Assembly: GCA_001414485.1 (NCBI GenBank)
Contig: LLEY01000142.1
Coordinates: 1-64,000 of the forward strand
DNA: 64,000 nucleotides
Direction of reading: 5' to 3'
Source: Calycina herbarum
Taxonomy: Eukaryota > Ascomycota > Leotiomycetes > Helotiales > Pezizellaceae
Shown here: one piece after another, positions 1 to 11,163 of the stretch
Layout of the letters: every line of letters begins with the position of its first letter
Position numbering within the stretch: the first letter of the stretch is position 1
Made by a program: the position numbers and the translations under genes
The notes under the pieces: model-generated
Databases searched by the model: none
Told to the model about the DNA's origin: nothing
What the model saw: only the letters and a program-made list of their open reading frames with translations

Positions 1-302
1 ATTGTTAGCATGCTTGGGAGCGATAAGATAATTAGAAGACAGAGAAGACAGAGTAGAGAGGGGGAAGTACCTCTTGCTTTTATCAAGAGTGTCATGTGAT
101 TGTTAGAGCGCGGGAGGAGGGAAAGGTTTTCGTGGTGAGGGGTTGAGATTTCTTTGAGTGATTTTTTGAAGGAGGTACTCGAGATAAGAAAAAGTAAGCG
201 AAAGGAATAAAGAGTCTTGGAGATGGATACTAGAACCGAAGTCCTGGAGAAGAAACATGCGGATTGAAGTAGGTAAATAGTTTGTGCAATGGGCGGAAGA
301 GG

Positions 303-365
303 GTTGAGAGTAAGCTATGAGTAAGCTCCAAGTAAGTAAGCTACGAGTAAGCTGCGAGTAAGCCA
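303..365. repeat. short tandem array of AGTAAGC units
   Basis: Five or more imperfect units of about 9-12 bp, each containing AGTAAGC, follow one another with small changes in the spacer. The array is too short and irregular to assign to a known satellite. It is not part of a supported gene. Confidence 0.5.
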
Positions 366-1116
366 ACAAATATTGGGGCCCAAAACAGTACATTGGGGGC
401 TAAAAAGAGATACCATCAGATTACCTTTTTTGAACGCTTTGATGGATTTCCTACTTCATCTGACTAACTTATCACGGTTCGTCGCTTACAGGTATTGAAG
501 CAGAATGGCGGCAGACACAATCAAGGCTGTATTCGGTTGTAGATACTTATTTCATTGAATTTTATTTTTTTGGTATATTAGTATAAGAAAATTACTATAC
601 GAATAAGGTATCTATCTCTACCAGCCCCAAAAATCTCTATTGAATTAGCGATCTTCTCTGGAAGAAAAAAGGTAATTGAGTCTTTTGGCTTCAAATCGAG
701 GTTGGTTGACTCTTTTCACTTAAAGAGGAGGAATTGAGTTGATTATGATGTAGTAACTCAGCTCACTCTACTTATTAAAGACTAAGATATCGATGTACTT
801 CGCAAATTCGAGCTAGAAGTCGCCAGCTTTAATAATCCCCACTGTTGACATGACTACTCGCTTCTCCACTTCTCATCGACCATTCCGTTGTCTATGTTTG
901 AACATTCTTTTTTTGCCTCCTGAGATCCTTCCAAAGTAAGTGACTTAAAACAAGACTTCCTCCTCACAAATGGTACTGCTTATCTCGTCACTCTGGATTG
1001 TCATCAGGATCCAAACAGCTCCTAGAGGTTTGAGCCTTACTCAAATACAGTTCAAACAATTGCGAAAGAGTAGAGCTATTTTTAGGTTACCCATAAATAG
1101 TTAAGCTCTGCTGTTG

Positions 1117-1191
1117 GTAGGTGACCTACTGATACTACATATTATAGAAATATCTTGTAAAAAATGTTGAAGCTATTTGTAGGTGACCTAC
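1117..1191. repeat. duplicated palindromic 13-mer GTAGGTGACCTAC
   Basis: The odd-centred inverted repeat GTAGGTGACCTAC occurs at 1117-1129 and again at 1179-1191. A degenerate relative (TAGGTTACCC) lies near 1083. Short flanking matches (AGCTATTT before it, GATA after it) suggest a small local duplication. A perfect dyad twice in 75 bp could bind a dimeric regulator, but no adjacent gene start supports this. Confidence 0.4.
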
Positions 1192-2136
1192 CGATAACCG
1201 CACATCTCCATGGGCAATTCATGGGTTTTACTTGTAAATTTATTTCATATTTTGATCTTTACTGTCAGCGCATTTCCTCTGTTCCAGAAAGAGTACTTTC
1301 GAAAGTGATATAAGAGGCTACTGTAAAAATAAGCGTCTGGTAAAGTGAGCATTAAGGTGTGAGGTTGATCATATAGAATATTCATGGTGAAATTTTTGCT
1401 GGGTGGTAGTTCAAGATGGCGAGTCTGGGGTAGAGAATAGGATATGTGCAACCTGGGCAGAGAAGGTAGGGGAGGCAATGGCTGAAAGAGTTTGTCGTTC
1501 TTCTTTTTTCTATTTTGGCTAGCTGATTGTTACTTTTGATGCCAAAGAGAGTAAAATGCATAGCCATTCTCGTCGTGCTACTTCAGTCCTTTTGCCCTTT
1601 GAAATAAAGTGGTGCAATTCTAAACCATTAACTATACCCGAGGCATTAGTGTTTAACCTCGAGTTGAAACTTGTTGAATTGAAGAATCACCACCCTTCGG
1701 GTAAGCCAATCAAACTTCACCAAGAGAGAGCTTTGTTTTTAATTTTATGTTTTCTGAATTCAATCTCTATCTCTTCGTTATGCAATGCCTGCTCATGACT
1801 CATGATTTAAAAGCAAAAGCTCCCAACGACCGTTCAAAAGAGCAAATCTTCATCAATCAATATCCACATCATTTGCGGGTAGGGGGGAAAAAAAAAAGGA
1901 CGGTCGATAATACACCACAAACAACCCAATACTCCAATCCAAAAGCAGCGAAAAGAAGAAAAGGCAAAAAAACTCATCGCGAAGTGGAAAGACCCAACCA
2001 CATTATACTCAACAATTAAACAAACAACGCCGTGACCCAAACCCCCTTTCCATTTGCTAGTAGAGCCAAATATTCATATGCTTTCTACCACAGACGCCGG
2101 ATTTTTGATGCAAGCACAACAGAAATAGCACAATAT

Positions 2137-4322
2137 TTACAGTCCAGATACCTTGCGAGAGGCAGAGACTGATACACTGCCAACTCTCCCGCTAGTCTTT
2201 CGAACGCCAGCGCTAGTCTTTTCCCTCAAGCTGTCACCACTTCGTTTTGGGCTGCCACGGACTTTGCTCATAGTGCTGGAACCGCTACCAGACTTGAGCG
2301 CTGCTGGAGTCTTGGGACGAGCTGAAGAACCAATGTTTTCGATATCGTTGCTACTATCATTATCGATCGAGTAGATGGTCGTGGTTGTGTGGCTAATGGA
2401 CCTGTGTTCACTTCGACCTGGCGATCGTGATGACTTCCGGCTGGTCTTCGTTCGCATGCGGAATTCGTCTTCTCCTTCTGGGCTATCTATTGATGATCGA
2501 TGGATTGAAATCATTTCGGTTTCTCTTTGAATCACATGCTCATCTTCAGCACTGGTATAAGCTGAGACATTTCGAGTGTATGGGTGATGACGATCGACAG
2601 CTCTGCTCGTCTTTCGGGGCTGACCAGGTGTGGGCGCTGGAAGGCAATCTTCTTGAACACCAATGGTGCGTTGCTCGTTGTCTACTTCCCCGAGAGGTGA
2701 TCTTCGGTTGGCATTTGGTGGGGTTGCAATTTGGTTATTCACCAAGTATGGCTTGGAGCCCGCCCTTGTTGGAGTGGTTGGAGCCATGGATGCCATCTTT
2801 TCTTTCATCTTGATCTCGAATTGCTCCTCGATCCACCATTGTCGGAAAGATCCCTGGTTGAGATGCAGCCAGTGCTGTTGAGGACCAACTACCATTCCAG
2901 GTCGCATGAAGCGCATGTAAGCTATGATTTCGTTGGCGGTGAACCCATAACGATAAATGAGGTACGCTCCAATCAAGCAGCCAGTGCGGCCGAGCCCAGC
3001 CTTGCAATGAACTGCGATCCCCTTCTTCTTCACAGTAATCATTTCGTGCGCCAGTCTGATGAATTTGCGGACCACGGTCATGTTTGGGCAAGTGCCATCG
3101 TCGAATATCATATCCAAGTGCTCAATTCCGAGTGCTGTAAAGTATGAAGGAGAGTAAAGTTCGGAGTTGAGACGGACGACGAGACCGATATCGCGCTGGG
3201 CAAAGTGTTTCAAGACGTTTTTGAAGGGAGATGGAAGTGTTGGGTGGTTGTCCACGGCTTCAATCGTTGATGGCAAGGTTGCATAAAGAGGGGACGAGGG
3301 TAGTATTGGCGCTACAGGAGTGTGTTGAGGAGATGCGAATGCGAGAAAATCCGGGGTCAACCAGTTAAAGTCACCCTGGTCTACTCGCTCGTAACGTTCG
3401 TACTCTTCGAGGTCAAAAGTTGGTAGAGCACAGAAGCCCTGCTCCTTTGCGCGCCAAACACCATATACTACATCTTGAACTGTAATTCCATAATCTGCCT
3501 GGCTGTATCCTGCGTCGCGGAAGGGCATGAGAGGGGGATCGGCTTGTGCGATTGGTGCAAGTGCAAGATGTGGCGCCCAAGCTTGGATGAGGACCATGTA
3601 TGAGGCGAGAATGCACGCAGCGTTTGCTCGACCTGGAAATCTCTGTTAGTTTTCATCTCAAAGGTTATGTGGCCATGTGAAACTTACTCCGCGCATCGGC
3701 TTTGCTCCAGAACACAACTGGCTTATCCTTATTTTCTGGGGCACCAAGTATATCATGAAATTGGACGGCGAATCGGTAGAGGTGGCCAATGTGCAATGGT
3801 CCAAAGTCGTGGTGGAAGGCATTGTATAACAATGAATCGTCAATGGAGAAATAGTATGGTGGCGTACGATCTCGGTCCGTCACCGCAGAAGGCCCATCTG
3901 CTGCTCTTGCTGAACGCTTGCTAGGAGATCGTCGAGAAGGTTGGCGATCGGGATATGGGAAAAGAGTGTCTTGGGTCGGGGGAGTGGTATATGAGGCTAG
4001 ATACAATCGGTCTGTATACATTAGCCAGTGAGACGGGGCATTGTTTATTGTTGTGATGCATTGTTGTGATGCACGTTTTGCGACGAGGGCACTCTCCTCC
4101 TCACTGCTGGATACCAGCGATGCCCACTCAAACATGGACCTGTAGTCCATTGCGCCGATTGAGGTAGAGGAGCCGAGTAGAGCAATGCGTAATGATGCTT
4201 TCCCAGCGAAAAATACTCGATGCGCAAGCTGGGGGGAAAATAATGTGGTTTTGTGCTGCAATTGGGGCCAGCTTACCTGGAATATACTCGATGATCTGCC
4301 CATACTTTACGGCAGGAGTCAT
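2137..4322 (-). CDS. CDC14: Cdc14 dual-specificity protein phosphatase
   Basis: Removes phosphates from Cdk sites to drive mitotic exit and septation; Cdc14 acts in the nucleolus, spindle poles and division site. Three exons give 621 residues: 4322-4277, 4011-3688 and 3632-2137. The introns are 265 and 55 bp and the phases close. The start is fixed by an in-frame TAG just upstream of ATG 4322. Conserved Cdc14 blocks run IIEYIPG, DRLYLASYT, LLYNAFHHDFGPLHIGHLYRF, VVFWSKADARSRANAACILASY. The catalytic HCKAGLGRTG lies near residues 332-341 (nucleophile about Cys333), with the general-acid Asp about 302. A Ser/Arg-rich insertion of about 35 residues follows LASYT, and the last ~200 residues are a low-complexity Ser/Arg/Lys tail, typical of fungal Cdc14. 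It diverges from PCC1. Identity is certain; the first intron is the least sure part. Confidence 0.95.
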
Positions 4323-4782
4323 CTTGAGGTCGGCGCAGTAGCGTGTCTAGTCTCCAGCAGTCGCAGCTTCCCTTGTGTGGTGTTGTGGCGGAGGTCGGAA
4401 AGTATCGAAATGTATTTTGGTACGAGTTTTGAAGTTGCGGTGATGGTGCGACTAGGAATTATTTACTCGGGGTCATAAACAAAGCATGCTCGTCGAGGGG
4501 ATGCAGAGGTACAGGTGGAAGAATGAATAGAAATATTCTCCAATATCAAAGTAGAGTAGAGGATGGTAAAGAAGAGAGAATTCGAGTAATGTATCGGAGC
4601 TTATCAAGGACAAGAATGTTGATAATTAAGAGCAGCCCAATCCGGGTTAGCGCAAAATGTCTGGTTGGAAGGGCAACGTCGAGCGCTCTTCCCCTCCCAG
4701 CAGCCCGCGCCAATTTCTCTGACAACCCCTTGCCCCTCCTGCGCAAAAGTTTGATATCATAATAATAAACACTGCAGGCATC
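4323..4782. promoter_or_regulatory. divergent spacer between CDC14 and PCC1
   Basis: These 460 bp separate the start codons of CDC14 (-) and PCC1 (+) and must hold both promoters and leaders. No strong TATA box is visible. The 13-mer TAAACACTGCAGG lies about 15 bp before the PCC1 start codon and recurs near 5327. Whether it is functional is unknown. Confidence 0.5.
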
Positions 4783-5171
4783 ATGGCCACCCAGGCGGAT
4801 CCCAACTTCCCCTGCTCTCTGTACGACGACCCCTTTTTTGCCCCTCACCCTCTCGTGGTAAATTCAAGAGCTGATCTAAACAAAGGACAATCGATTTGCC
4901 CCTCCCGACCGCTCGATTGGCATCAGTGGCACTGCAAGCCTTGCGTGTTGATAGAGAACTTTCCCCTCTGGTCTGCCGATCCTTCTCTACTATTGCTTCG
5001 AGCACGTCGCATTCCTCTGAAGAGTCAGTCCTGCGCACCGAGTACAAAGCCACGACGAATAGGATGTTGAGAGTGGCCGTCAATGGGTTTATGGAGAGCC
5101 TAAGCGTGGTTTTGGGTGTGATGGAAGAGCTGGATGTTGATGTCCTTGAGCCTGAAGTCGTCAAGGAATGA
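4783..5171 (+). CDS. PCC1: Pcc1 subunit of the KEOPS/EKC complex
   Basis: Pcc1 is the small dimerising subunit of KEOPS. This complex makes the t6A modification at A37 of ANN-decoding tRNAs and is also linked to telomere upkeep and transcription. Two exons, 4783-4820 and 4886-5171, give 107 residues after removal of a 65 bp intron (donor GTACGA, acceptor AAG). Splicing produces the family hallmark FPCSLTIDLPLPTARLAS, a SFSTIAS segment, then LRTEYKATTNRMLRVAVNGF and an MEELDVDVLEP end. These are the strand-helix elements of the Pcc1 fold, and the length is normal for the family. Read without splicing, the first exon soon loses the family pattern, which supports the intron. It is transcribed away from CDC14. 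Confidence 0.9.
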
Positions 5172-6193
5172 AGAGGCGTTGATATACAATGATAATGATT
5201 CCCCGACCAAGATGGTTTAGATGAATTAAGAAATTGGGTTTCTGCTTCTTCTAAGACTTCCCAAATGATATTTGAAACTATTCTAGATTCCCCATGGCAA
5301 TACAGAGAGGTTCGTGTTGCAGGATAGTAAACACTGCAGGTTCGTATCTGCCTACCTATCTCTCATTATTGCAAAATTCTAGGGCAAATCAAGTAATTCT
5401 TCTAAAAGGTTTAGAATGAGTTAGACCTAGATCTTTTCGAGCAAGGAATTCAATTTTCAGAGAATGTTTGGGTAAATAGCTCACAATTAATAGAAAGTCA
5501 GAATAGCAAGAGCTATTTACTGCCGCTTTTATTGTCCATTCCGAGAGATGCTGTTCGCAAAATAGAGCCCGAATCTCTTAAATCCAAGCCTCTCAAGATG
5601 TGTTCTCCCTGAAAAAATTCAATCACTTTAATTACTAATGACTCCACGAGGTCTTGCCGACTGTGAGTCTCTACGGATTTCCAACGATTTACAAAAAATG
5701 TATGGAAAATAGAGGAAGGAAGGGGATATCACCACATTTGCTTCGTACATGGGAAGTGGGTACCAATCAACATCAACGACATCGCTCAAATTAACATCTG
5801 TTTGACTAAAAAATACTTATATTTTTTAATTTTTTTGAGAAAAGACATCCACCACTCATACCATTCCCCTGCTTTTTTGGTGCCCAAAAAGGCGTACAAT
5901 TTCTCCTTTTCAGAGCCACCTAAGAAGTTGACTCTGCCAAAGTTTCCCATCTTTAGTTATGAAAAAATAGCCCATCCCACAACCGAAATCTCCAAGTGTC
6001 GGCTGTATGTGTCTCGAAGAACCCGTGAAGATCCAATTAGGTATTTTAATGCCAAGCAACTTCTCCTTTTTGCTTACAAAAGTGTTGACGGAAGTTTGGA
6101 CGAGTAAACACAGGTCGTAATCTCGAGGCAGTCAATTCACCGAAGGAGTTATTGCATCCAAGATGGCAGATTTCCAGATTCTTAGCTGATGTT
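5172..6193. other. intergenic stretch with dispersed-repeat copy A
   Basis: No gene could be supported. The frame at 5802-6107 has no family similarity. The stretch contains a diverged repeat copy (5341-5545) whose partner is at 55.4-55.6 kb. The remainder is the convergent 3' flank of PCC1 (+) and the 2EXR gene (-). Confidence 0.5.
5341..5545 (+). repeat. dispersed repeat, copy A
   Basis: The stretch aligns in the same orientation with 55388-55580. The anchor is CTATTTACTGCCGCTTTT followed by ATTGTCCA, identical in both copies apart from one extra T. Further blocks such as TTC(G/A)TA(T/C)CTGC(C/T)TACC, CTAGGGC and TTTAGAA keep the same order and spacing. The family was not identified. Confidence 0.5.
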
Positions 6194-7352
6194 TCAGCTC
6201 TTCATCTTGACAATCTCCACGAATTTAATGGTAGGTGGTTGCCAATCCTCCGCCACAACTGGTTGTTTGTCGAAAAACATATCTCCATCTCCAAAAACGT
6301 CCAATCCTGTTGACATTAATAGTCAGCGTTCCATCCTAAAGTCACCGGTCTGAAGAAAACGAGTAAGAGATAAACTTACCACTGGCAGCCTCCATCTTTG
6401 CAGCATTCTTATACCAATCACGGTATCTTTCTGCCTCCTTCAGCAAAAGATCTCTCTCTTGCGCCTCTCTCTCCTTATAATTTCCAACCAACCGCGTTGA
6501 AAAATGTCGAGACACCCGACCATTAGATTTTTTCACAGATATGCTGGAAATTGCTCGTTCTGAAGCGTCAACAATCTCTGCCTGGTCACCCTTGCCAACT
6601 TTCTCGGCCTTGACAACAATAAAAAGCTCTGAGAGGGAGAACTTGACAATATCCAAGGAGTTAAACCGGTGGTGGTCACCAACCACTGGTCGTTGGTTGT
6701 TGAGTTCATACCACATATATGCTGGAATCGCCATGCGCTTGACATTCCAAGCTAGAGTGCCATAGACATCAGTCTCTGGAATTCCGTTCATATCATCATA
6801 GGTATGCTGTGTGAGTGACTCCCAAGTTGTTCGCTCTGCATCTGTAACCCAAAGAGTATCAATGTCCGGATTAAGACGGATTTGTGGTGAAGATTTCTGT
6901 TCCGGTTGGTAAAACGATTTCGTAAACTTGTCACATGCCTTCCGTGCCAGCTTGTTGACGAACCGCAGCTGGTTTGTGAGGTGCGGTGCATGCTGGTACT
7001 TAAAAGTTTGTGTATTGAAAGCTCCAAGACCAACTATTGTAGAGACACGCAGGTGGTCTTCAAATATCATGACCTGAATCTCTGGGGGCAGTCTGGAGAA
7101 GCATGTGAAACTAGCGAGTACCACAGATGTAGTATTAGATTGTTCATCAGATGACAGGCTAGACTTTTCACTGTCGGAATTGGCGTTCTCGTTGACTGGG
7201 TTCCTCGAAGCCATTGCGGCGGGTTCGTTGGAAAGCATTGCGATGGGCTCGTTGGAGGAAGTCTCAGTTGGCGGTGTTGCTGGGGAGTGGTGTCCAAGAT
7301 TTGAAGAGAACGCTGGGCTTGGTGTAGATTTGCAGTCGTTAGAAGACGGCAT
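6194..7352 (-). CDS. 2EXR domain protein (F-box-like fungal family)
   Basis: Two exons (7352-6380 and 6306-6194, intron 73 bp, GTAAGT..CAG) give 361 residues. The first ~80 residues are Ser/Thr/Asn-rich and disordered. At about residue 82 starts the motif FTCFSRLPPEIQVMIFEDHL, which matches the opening of the fungal 2EXR domain. Typical downstream features follow (an aromatic-rich core and a DTLWVTDAE-like strand about 170 residues in). The C-terminus has a charged helix (EREAQERDLLLKEAERYRDW). The family is very common in Pezizomycotina, especially Leotiomycetes, and its biochemical role is unknown. The second exon is supported because both reading frame and splice sites fit. Function cannot be stated. 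Confidence 0.8.
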
Positions 7353-10300
7353 GGTGAGGGGTCGAAGAAACTTGCTGAAGAGATACTGAAGCTTCTATCG
7401 GGTTTCAAGAAGTTAGCTTACTGCAGGCGCCCATCAATACAACCAGTAGGAATAGCGCCAAATAGTCGCAGGTCAGAAGCAGAAATTCAGTGGATAACGT
7501 ACCGATAGTCTCCCCATTGAGACCCTGACAGTCCTTGTGGATGAGTGGATGTGTGTGGCAAGACAGAAGCAGGTTCCTAGTATCTGGCAGCTTGAAGTGT
7601 CTTAATTGCGATGGCTGATTAGCCGAGAATTCTGGTAGCAAAGTCTTCCAATGATGACTTGCCCAAGAGCCGGTTATTGAGATGAGAAAGTGGTTGATGA
7701 GACTTGGAGCTTGGAGGGAGAAGGTTGAAGGAACAGTTGGTCGGTGGTTGCTGGCCCAGTCTGATGTGGAACAGAAAGTCCGGCTTTTTGAGGCCGGATT
7801 GTTGCGCCAGTGATTACTCTGATGATTGTACTGACCCGTGATGAATTCTTGATGAAAGCTTGTAAGCACGATGATTGTTCTTGATTCTGGTCGGCTCATC
7901 TGTACTAAATAGCTAGACAATAGAGAGGACCCACTTTGAGGCCAATTGTTCTCTATTGGGAATCGCTTAAAGAGCTTTGGAAAGGAGAATCACGTGGACA
8001 CGCGACTTTGTAGACATTTCGTAACTCACTAGCAAGAGGTGGCCACGTTTTTCCCCAAAGGAATTAAACTATGCTAAGGTCTCTGGCAAGTGAAATACAA
8101 TATGATTTCTGATGGTTAGGCAATTTGTAGGAAACCAAATACAAAATTATGAACAACCTTTATTTTTCAAAATTATGTTATAGTCTTCTCTTGTAAATTA
8201 TGACAGACATCCTGAAGACAATAGCAGTAGAGTGTAAAGGATAGCTTTTGAAGAAAGGACATGTTTTTACGGTGAATGACAGTTGGCAACCTCCACCCAA
8301 TGCTAGCCCAGTGGACAATAGGAAACAAAAGAACAATAGGAAGACAGAAGAATGTAAGTCCAAGTCACTAAAGTATATTTAGACTAAGTGTTTCTCGCAA
8401 GATACTTCAGGAGATATAGATGATGACCACTTAGAATTATTTCTATGTCTCTCATTTGCTTGCAATATATTAAACTACAGCTGCCTGATTCAGAAGAACC
8501 GCTGACGGGTAGCAAATCCCAGACCAATACGCCACAATTGAGAAGGAAGCCCCGGGGTCTTAAGCCAAAGATTGGAAGGTCACAGGTCGAGACCACCGCC
8601 TACCGCCACAATGTTCGAAAGCAAATCGCCAGCGGGTATTCCCACCAACTAATCGCGTAACTATTTTCCAAGCCCGCAAAGCCAATAGCAGAATAGAAGA
8701 GGCAAACAATTCAATGGATGTTGAAGAAGAAATCAAAACTGTTGCAAAAGCATAGCATATTCAACGCGCTTTGAAGTCTGGATAGGGGTTTCAATAGTCA
8801 CGCAGCTTGTGTTTCTAGTGTGCAGGTGATGAAGCTCACTGAGCTGGATCCTGTGCCGTGGGCAATCCACCCTTTTCTCTTGGAAAATGTGTCACGGGAA
8901 AATTTGACGAAATAGAATAGGAAGAATACCAAAAACAAAACCAATAACTCTTCTCTCAAACCGTTATAGCTCAGTAGGCGCCAACATAATGCAATTACAC
9001 ATGGTATCATAATCAAATCTATTTGCCCTTGGGAGGGCCGGAGAGCAAGCAAGGAGGATATGAAAGATTTATGAGAAGCATTCAGCGTTTCCAAAATCCT
9101 TCAGTGAGTGCGAGCTTTCGCTTACTGGTTGTCCAAAGGGGGGCAATGTTTCACAATGGTGCCTGAGGTTCAAAATTTCCCACGCCATTGGATTTGAAGC
9201 GTGGGCAAATTGGCGCTTCTGATTCGTTGACTTTTGACCATATTCTCCCCCACGTCAAGAAGTCCTTCTGGAAGCCTTCTGGAAGCTCATGATGTCTTCC
9301 ATTGCAAGGATTACATCCTTTCCCTCACATGATGGAGGCTTGAGAGGTGGCGCTTGTGATCGGGGAAGCCGTCATCAGGCTTCCCAGCTTCCTGGGGCTA
9401 ATTCGCCTGTTAAGCCGTGCACATACGCGGATTTTCCCTTTCCCCAAACTTTTACCCCAAAGGTTCCCGAGTAATAGGACTATTGAATCATGAAGACAAT
9501 TCCCTGTTGGGGTGAGAAGTTTCCCGTCGATGATAGAGCAACCGACAGCAAACCCCAACGCGATGCTGCTCGTTCTTGGTGTAAAGGTTTCTTGGCGGGT
9601 TGGGAATAGTTGATCCGATATCAAAAGATTTCAAACATGAGATTGACTATTGTATTGTAGGGACTCTGGGATTGCTCCATATTAATGGTGCCCATCGAGG
9701 AGGAGTTTCCAAGGTTGTTGGTCCTGGGAATGACAGCCGGCGCAGGAATCTGCAGAGGAAAATGCCGCTAGTTTGTGTGCATGATATACAGGCAGTTTGA
9801 ATGGCCAATTTGGTATTTGTAGGATATGCAAGGCTGCTGATGACCAGGTACCATTGAGAGTGGGCGTTTTGTCGCAGTGATCAGAACCAACAGAAGTGCC
9901 TCGAGGAGTGGATATGGTGGATGCTTCGGAGAGGAAGATGTATTGATCGACTCGTTACACTCGTTCTATAAAGTCGAGGAAAAAGATACTGTATTGCGGT
10001 TTTGAGAGGAGAGGTAAGAGGGAAAGCTCAAGGGCTTTGAAATTGGTTGTTGGTAGCTCATACGACCAACCCCCGCAGAACAGGAGGTGTACAATTCGAT
10101 TTCGTAGTGTATGGTGATTGTAGCTGCCCTGGTGATGTGGTCCTGATGGGCTGAAATCAGAAGAGGCTCGCCGACTTTGGATCTAGCAACCCCCGCGCTA
10201 TTACGCAAAAGGAGAAGCCAACGACTGGGGTAAGTGCTAAGGGGTGAAGAAGGGACGGGACGCGTACGGAGAGTACTCTACTTGTAGAAATATGGCGAAC

Positions 10301-11163
10301 TCGACTGCATGTGAGATGCTGATGCTAACCTTATGTTTCATCTGCATCACATCCCATCTCGAGTCTCCCAGCTCCTCCGTGTTCTTCTATCGACAAGCTC
10401 GACAAGTCGTCTCTTGTCGTTTTGGAACTGGACGTCAGAAGGCCCAGAGGAAAGCATCTTGCGCTGCGCTACTTGCATCCCACTCTGCCACAGCAAGCCA
10501 CATCGACGTCCTAGGATCAAGCCTTCAGTCTTGCTCCCACTCCCATTTTCACAGCGACCGCATAAACAATTGCACAGAGTCTTTTTGGCGCCGCGCCCAT
10601 CCCCACACCATTTTTCTTCCAATGCTGAAGCAGAGGAATTGTCCAATTGATACTTGATTACAAGTCGTCAGTCGAGGCTACAAGCCATTCAAGTTCGTCC
10701 GACATCCTACACCACTACTAGTACTTGCACGTCGCCTCGGTCTACTCTCTATCGTAAGCGACACACCCCACTACGGAACGTACTTACCCAGCAAAAAGAT
10801 TTTTTGGCTTCAAACCACTTCCCTCCCGCTGTTCACGGCCAGAACTGGCCCTCCTCTCGTTGTTGCAGAATGAAACTACCAGCTGAATAGTTTTCCCTTA
10901 TCGCCAGACTACCTCCGAGTGAATACAGGCCGTCCAGTCGTCCAGTCGTTCAGTCGTCCAGAGCCTTGCCTGTCTGCTCTGCTGCATTGGTGCAGCCGCG
11001 CCAACCCCAACTATCGCCCGACAACGTACCTCCCACGGAATAACTTCATTCCACGATCGAGACATACAATCGCCTCTCCAGCTTTGAGCTCCATCCTCAG
11101 CTTGCTAGCCAAACCCTCATTCTCGAAAAAGGAAACGCTGTTGGACATTAAGACACAGTCGCG
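7353..11163. other. 3.8 kb gene-poor region
   Basis: No supported gene. The 171-codon open frame on the minus strand at 7405-7920 has no family signal and probably lies in the leader of the 2EXR gene. A faintly coding-looking piece at 8445-8750 (+) is broken by a stop. The part from about 10.2 kb is pyrimidine-rich and probably forms promoter and long leader of the bHLH gene. A CCAGTCGT tandem repeat lies at 10931-10960. Confidence 0.5.
10931..10960. repeat. short CCAGTCGT tandem repeat
   Basis: About four imperfect 8 bp units (CCAGTCGT, TCAGTCGT variants) lie in the presumed leader of the downstream bHLH gene. Simple slippage is enough to explain it. Confidence 0.6.

Larger units (their letters stand above)
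1..2136. other. gene-free stretch at left edge
   Basis: No open frame here shows family similarity or a believable splice pattern. The stretch is AT-rich. It contains a short tandem array of AGTAAGC units near 303-365 and two identical palindromic 13-mers at 1117-1129 and 1179-1191. Part of it is probably the 3' flank of the CDC14 gene, whose stop codon is at 2137-2139. Confidence 0.5.

Noticed and set aside
7405..7920. 171-codon minus-strand open frame
   Set aside because: No family pattern, odd composition, and it lies directly upstream of the 2EXR gene on the same strand, where a leader is expected.
8445..8760. Faint coding-like stretch on the plus strand
   Set aside because: Broken by a stop and without recognisable similarity; could be a transposon trace but evidence is too thin.
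8965..8985. tRNA box-A-like TAGCTCAGTAGG
   Set aside because: No anticodon arm or T-arm can be formed around it; chance match.
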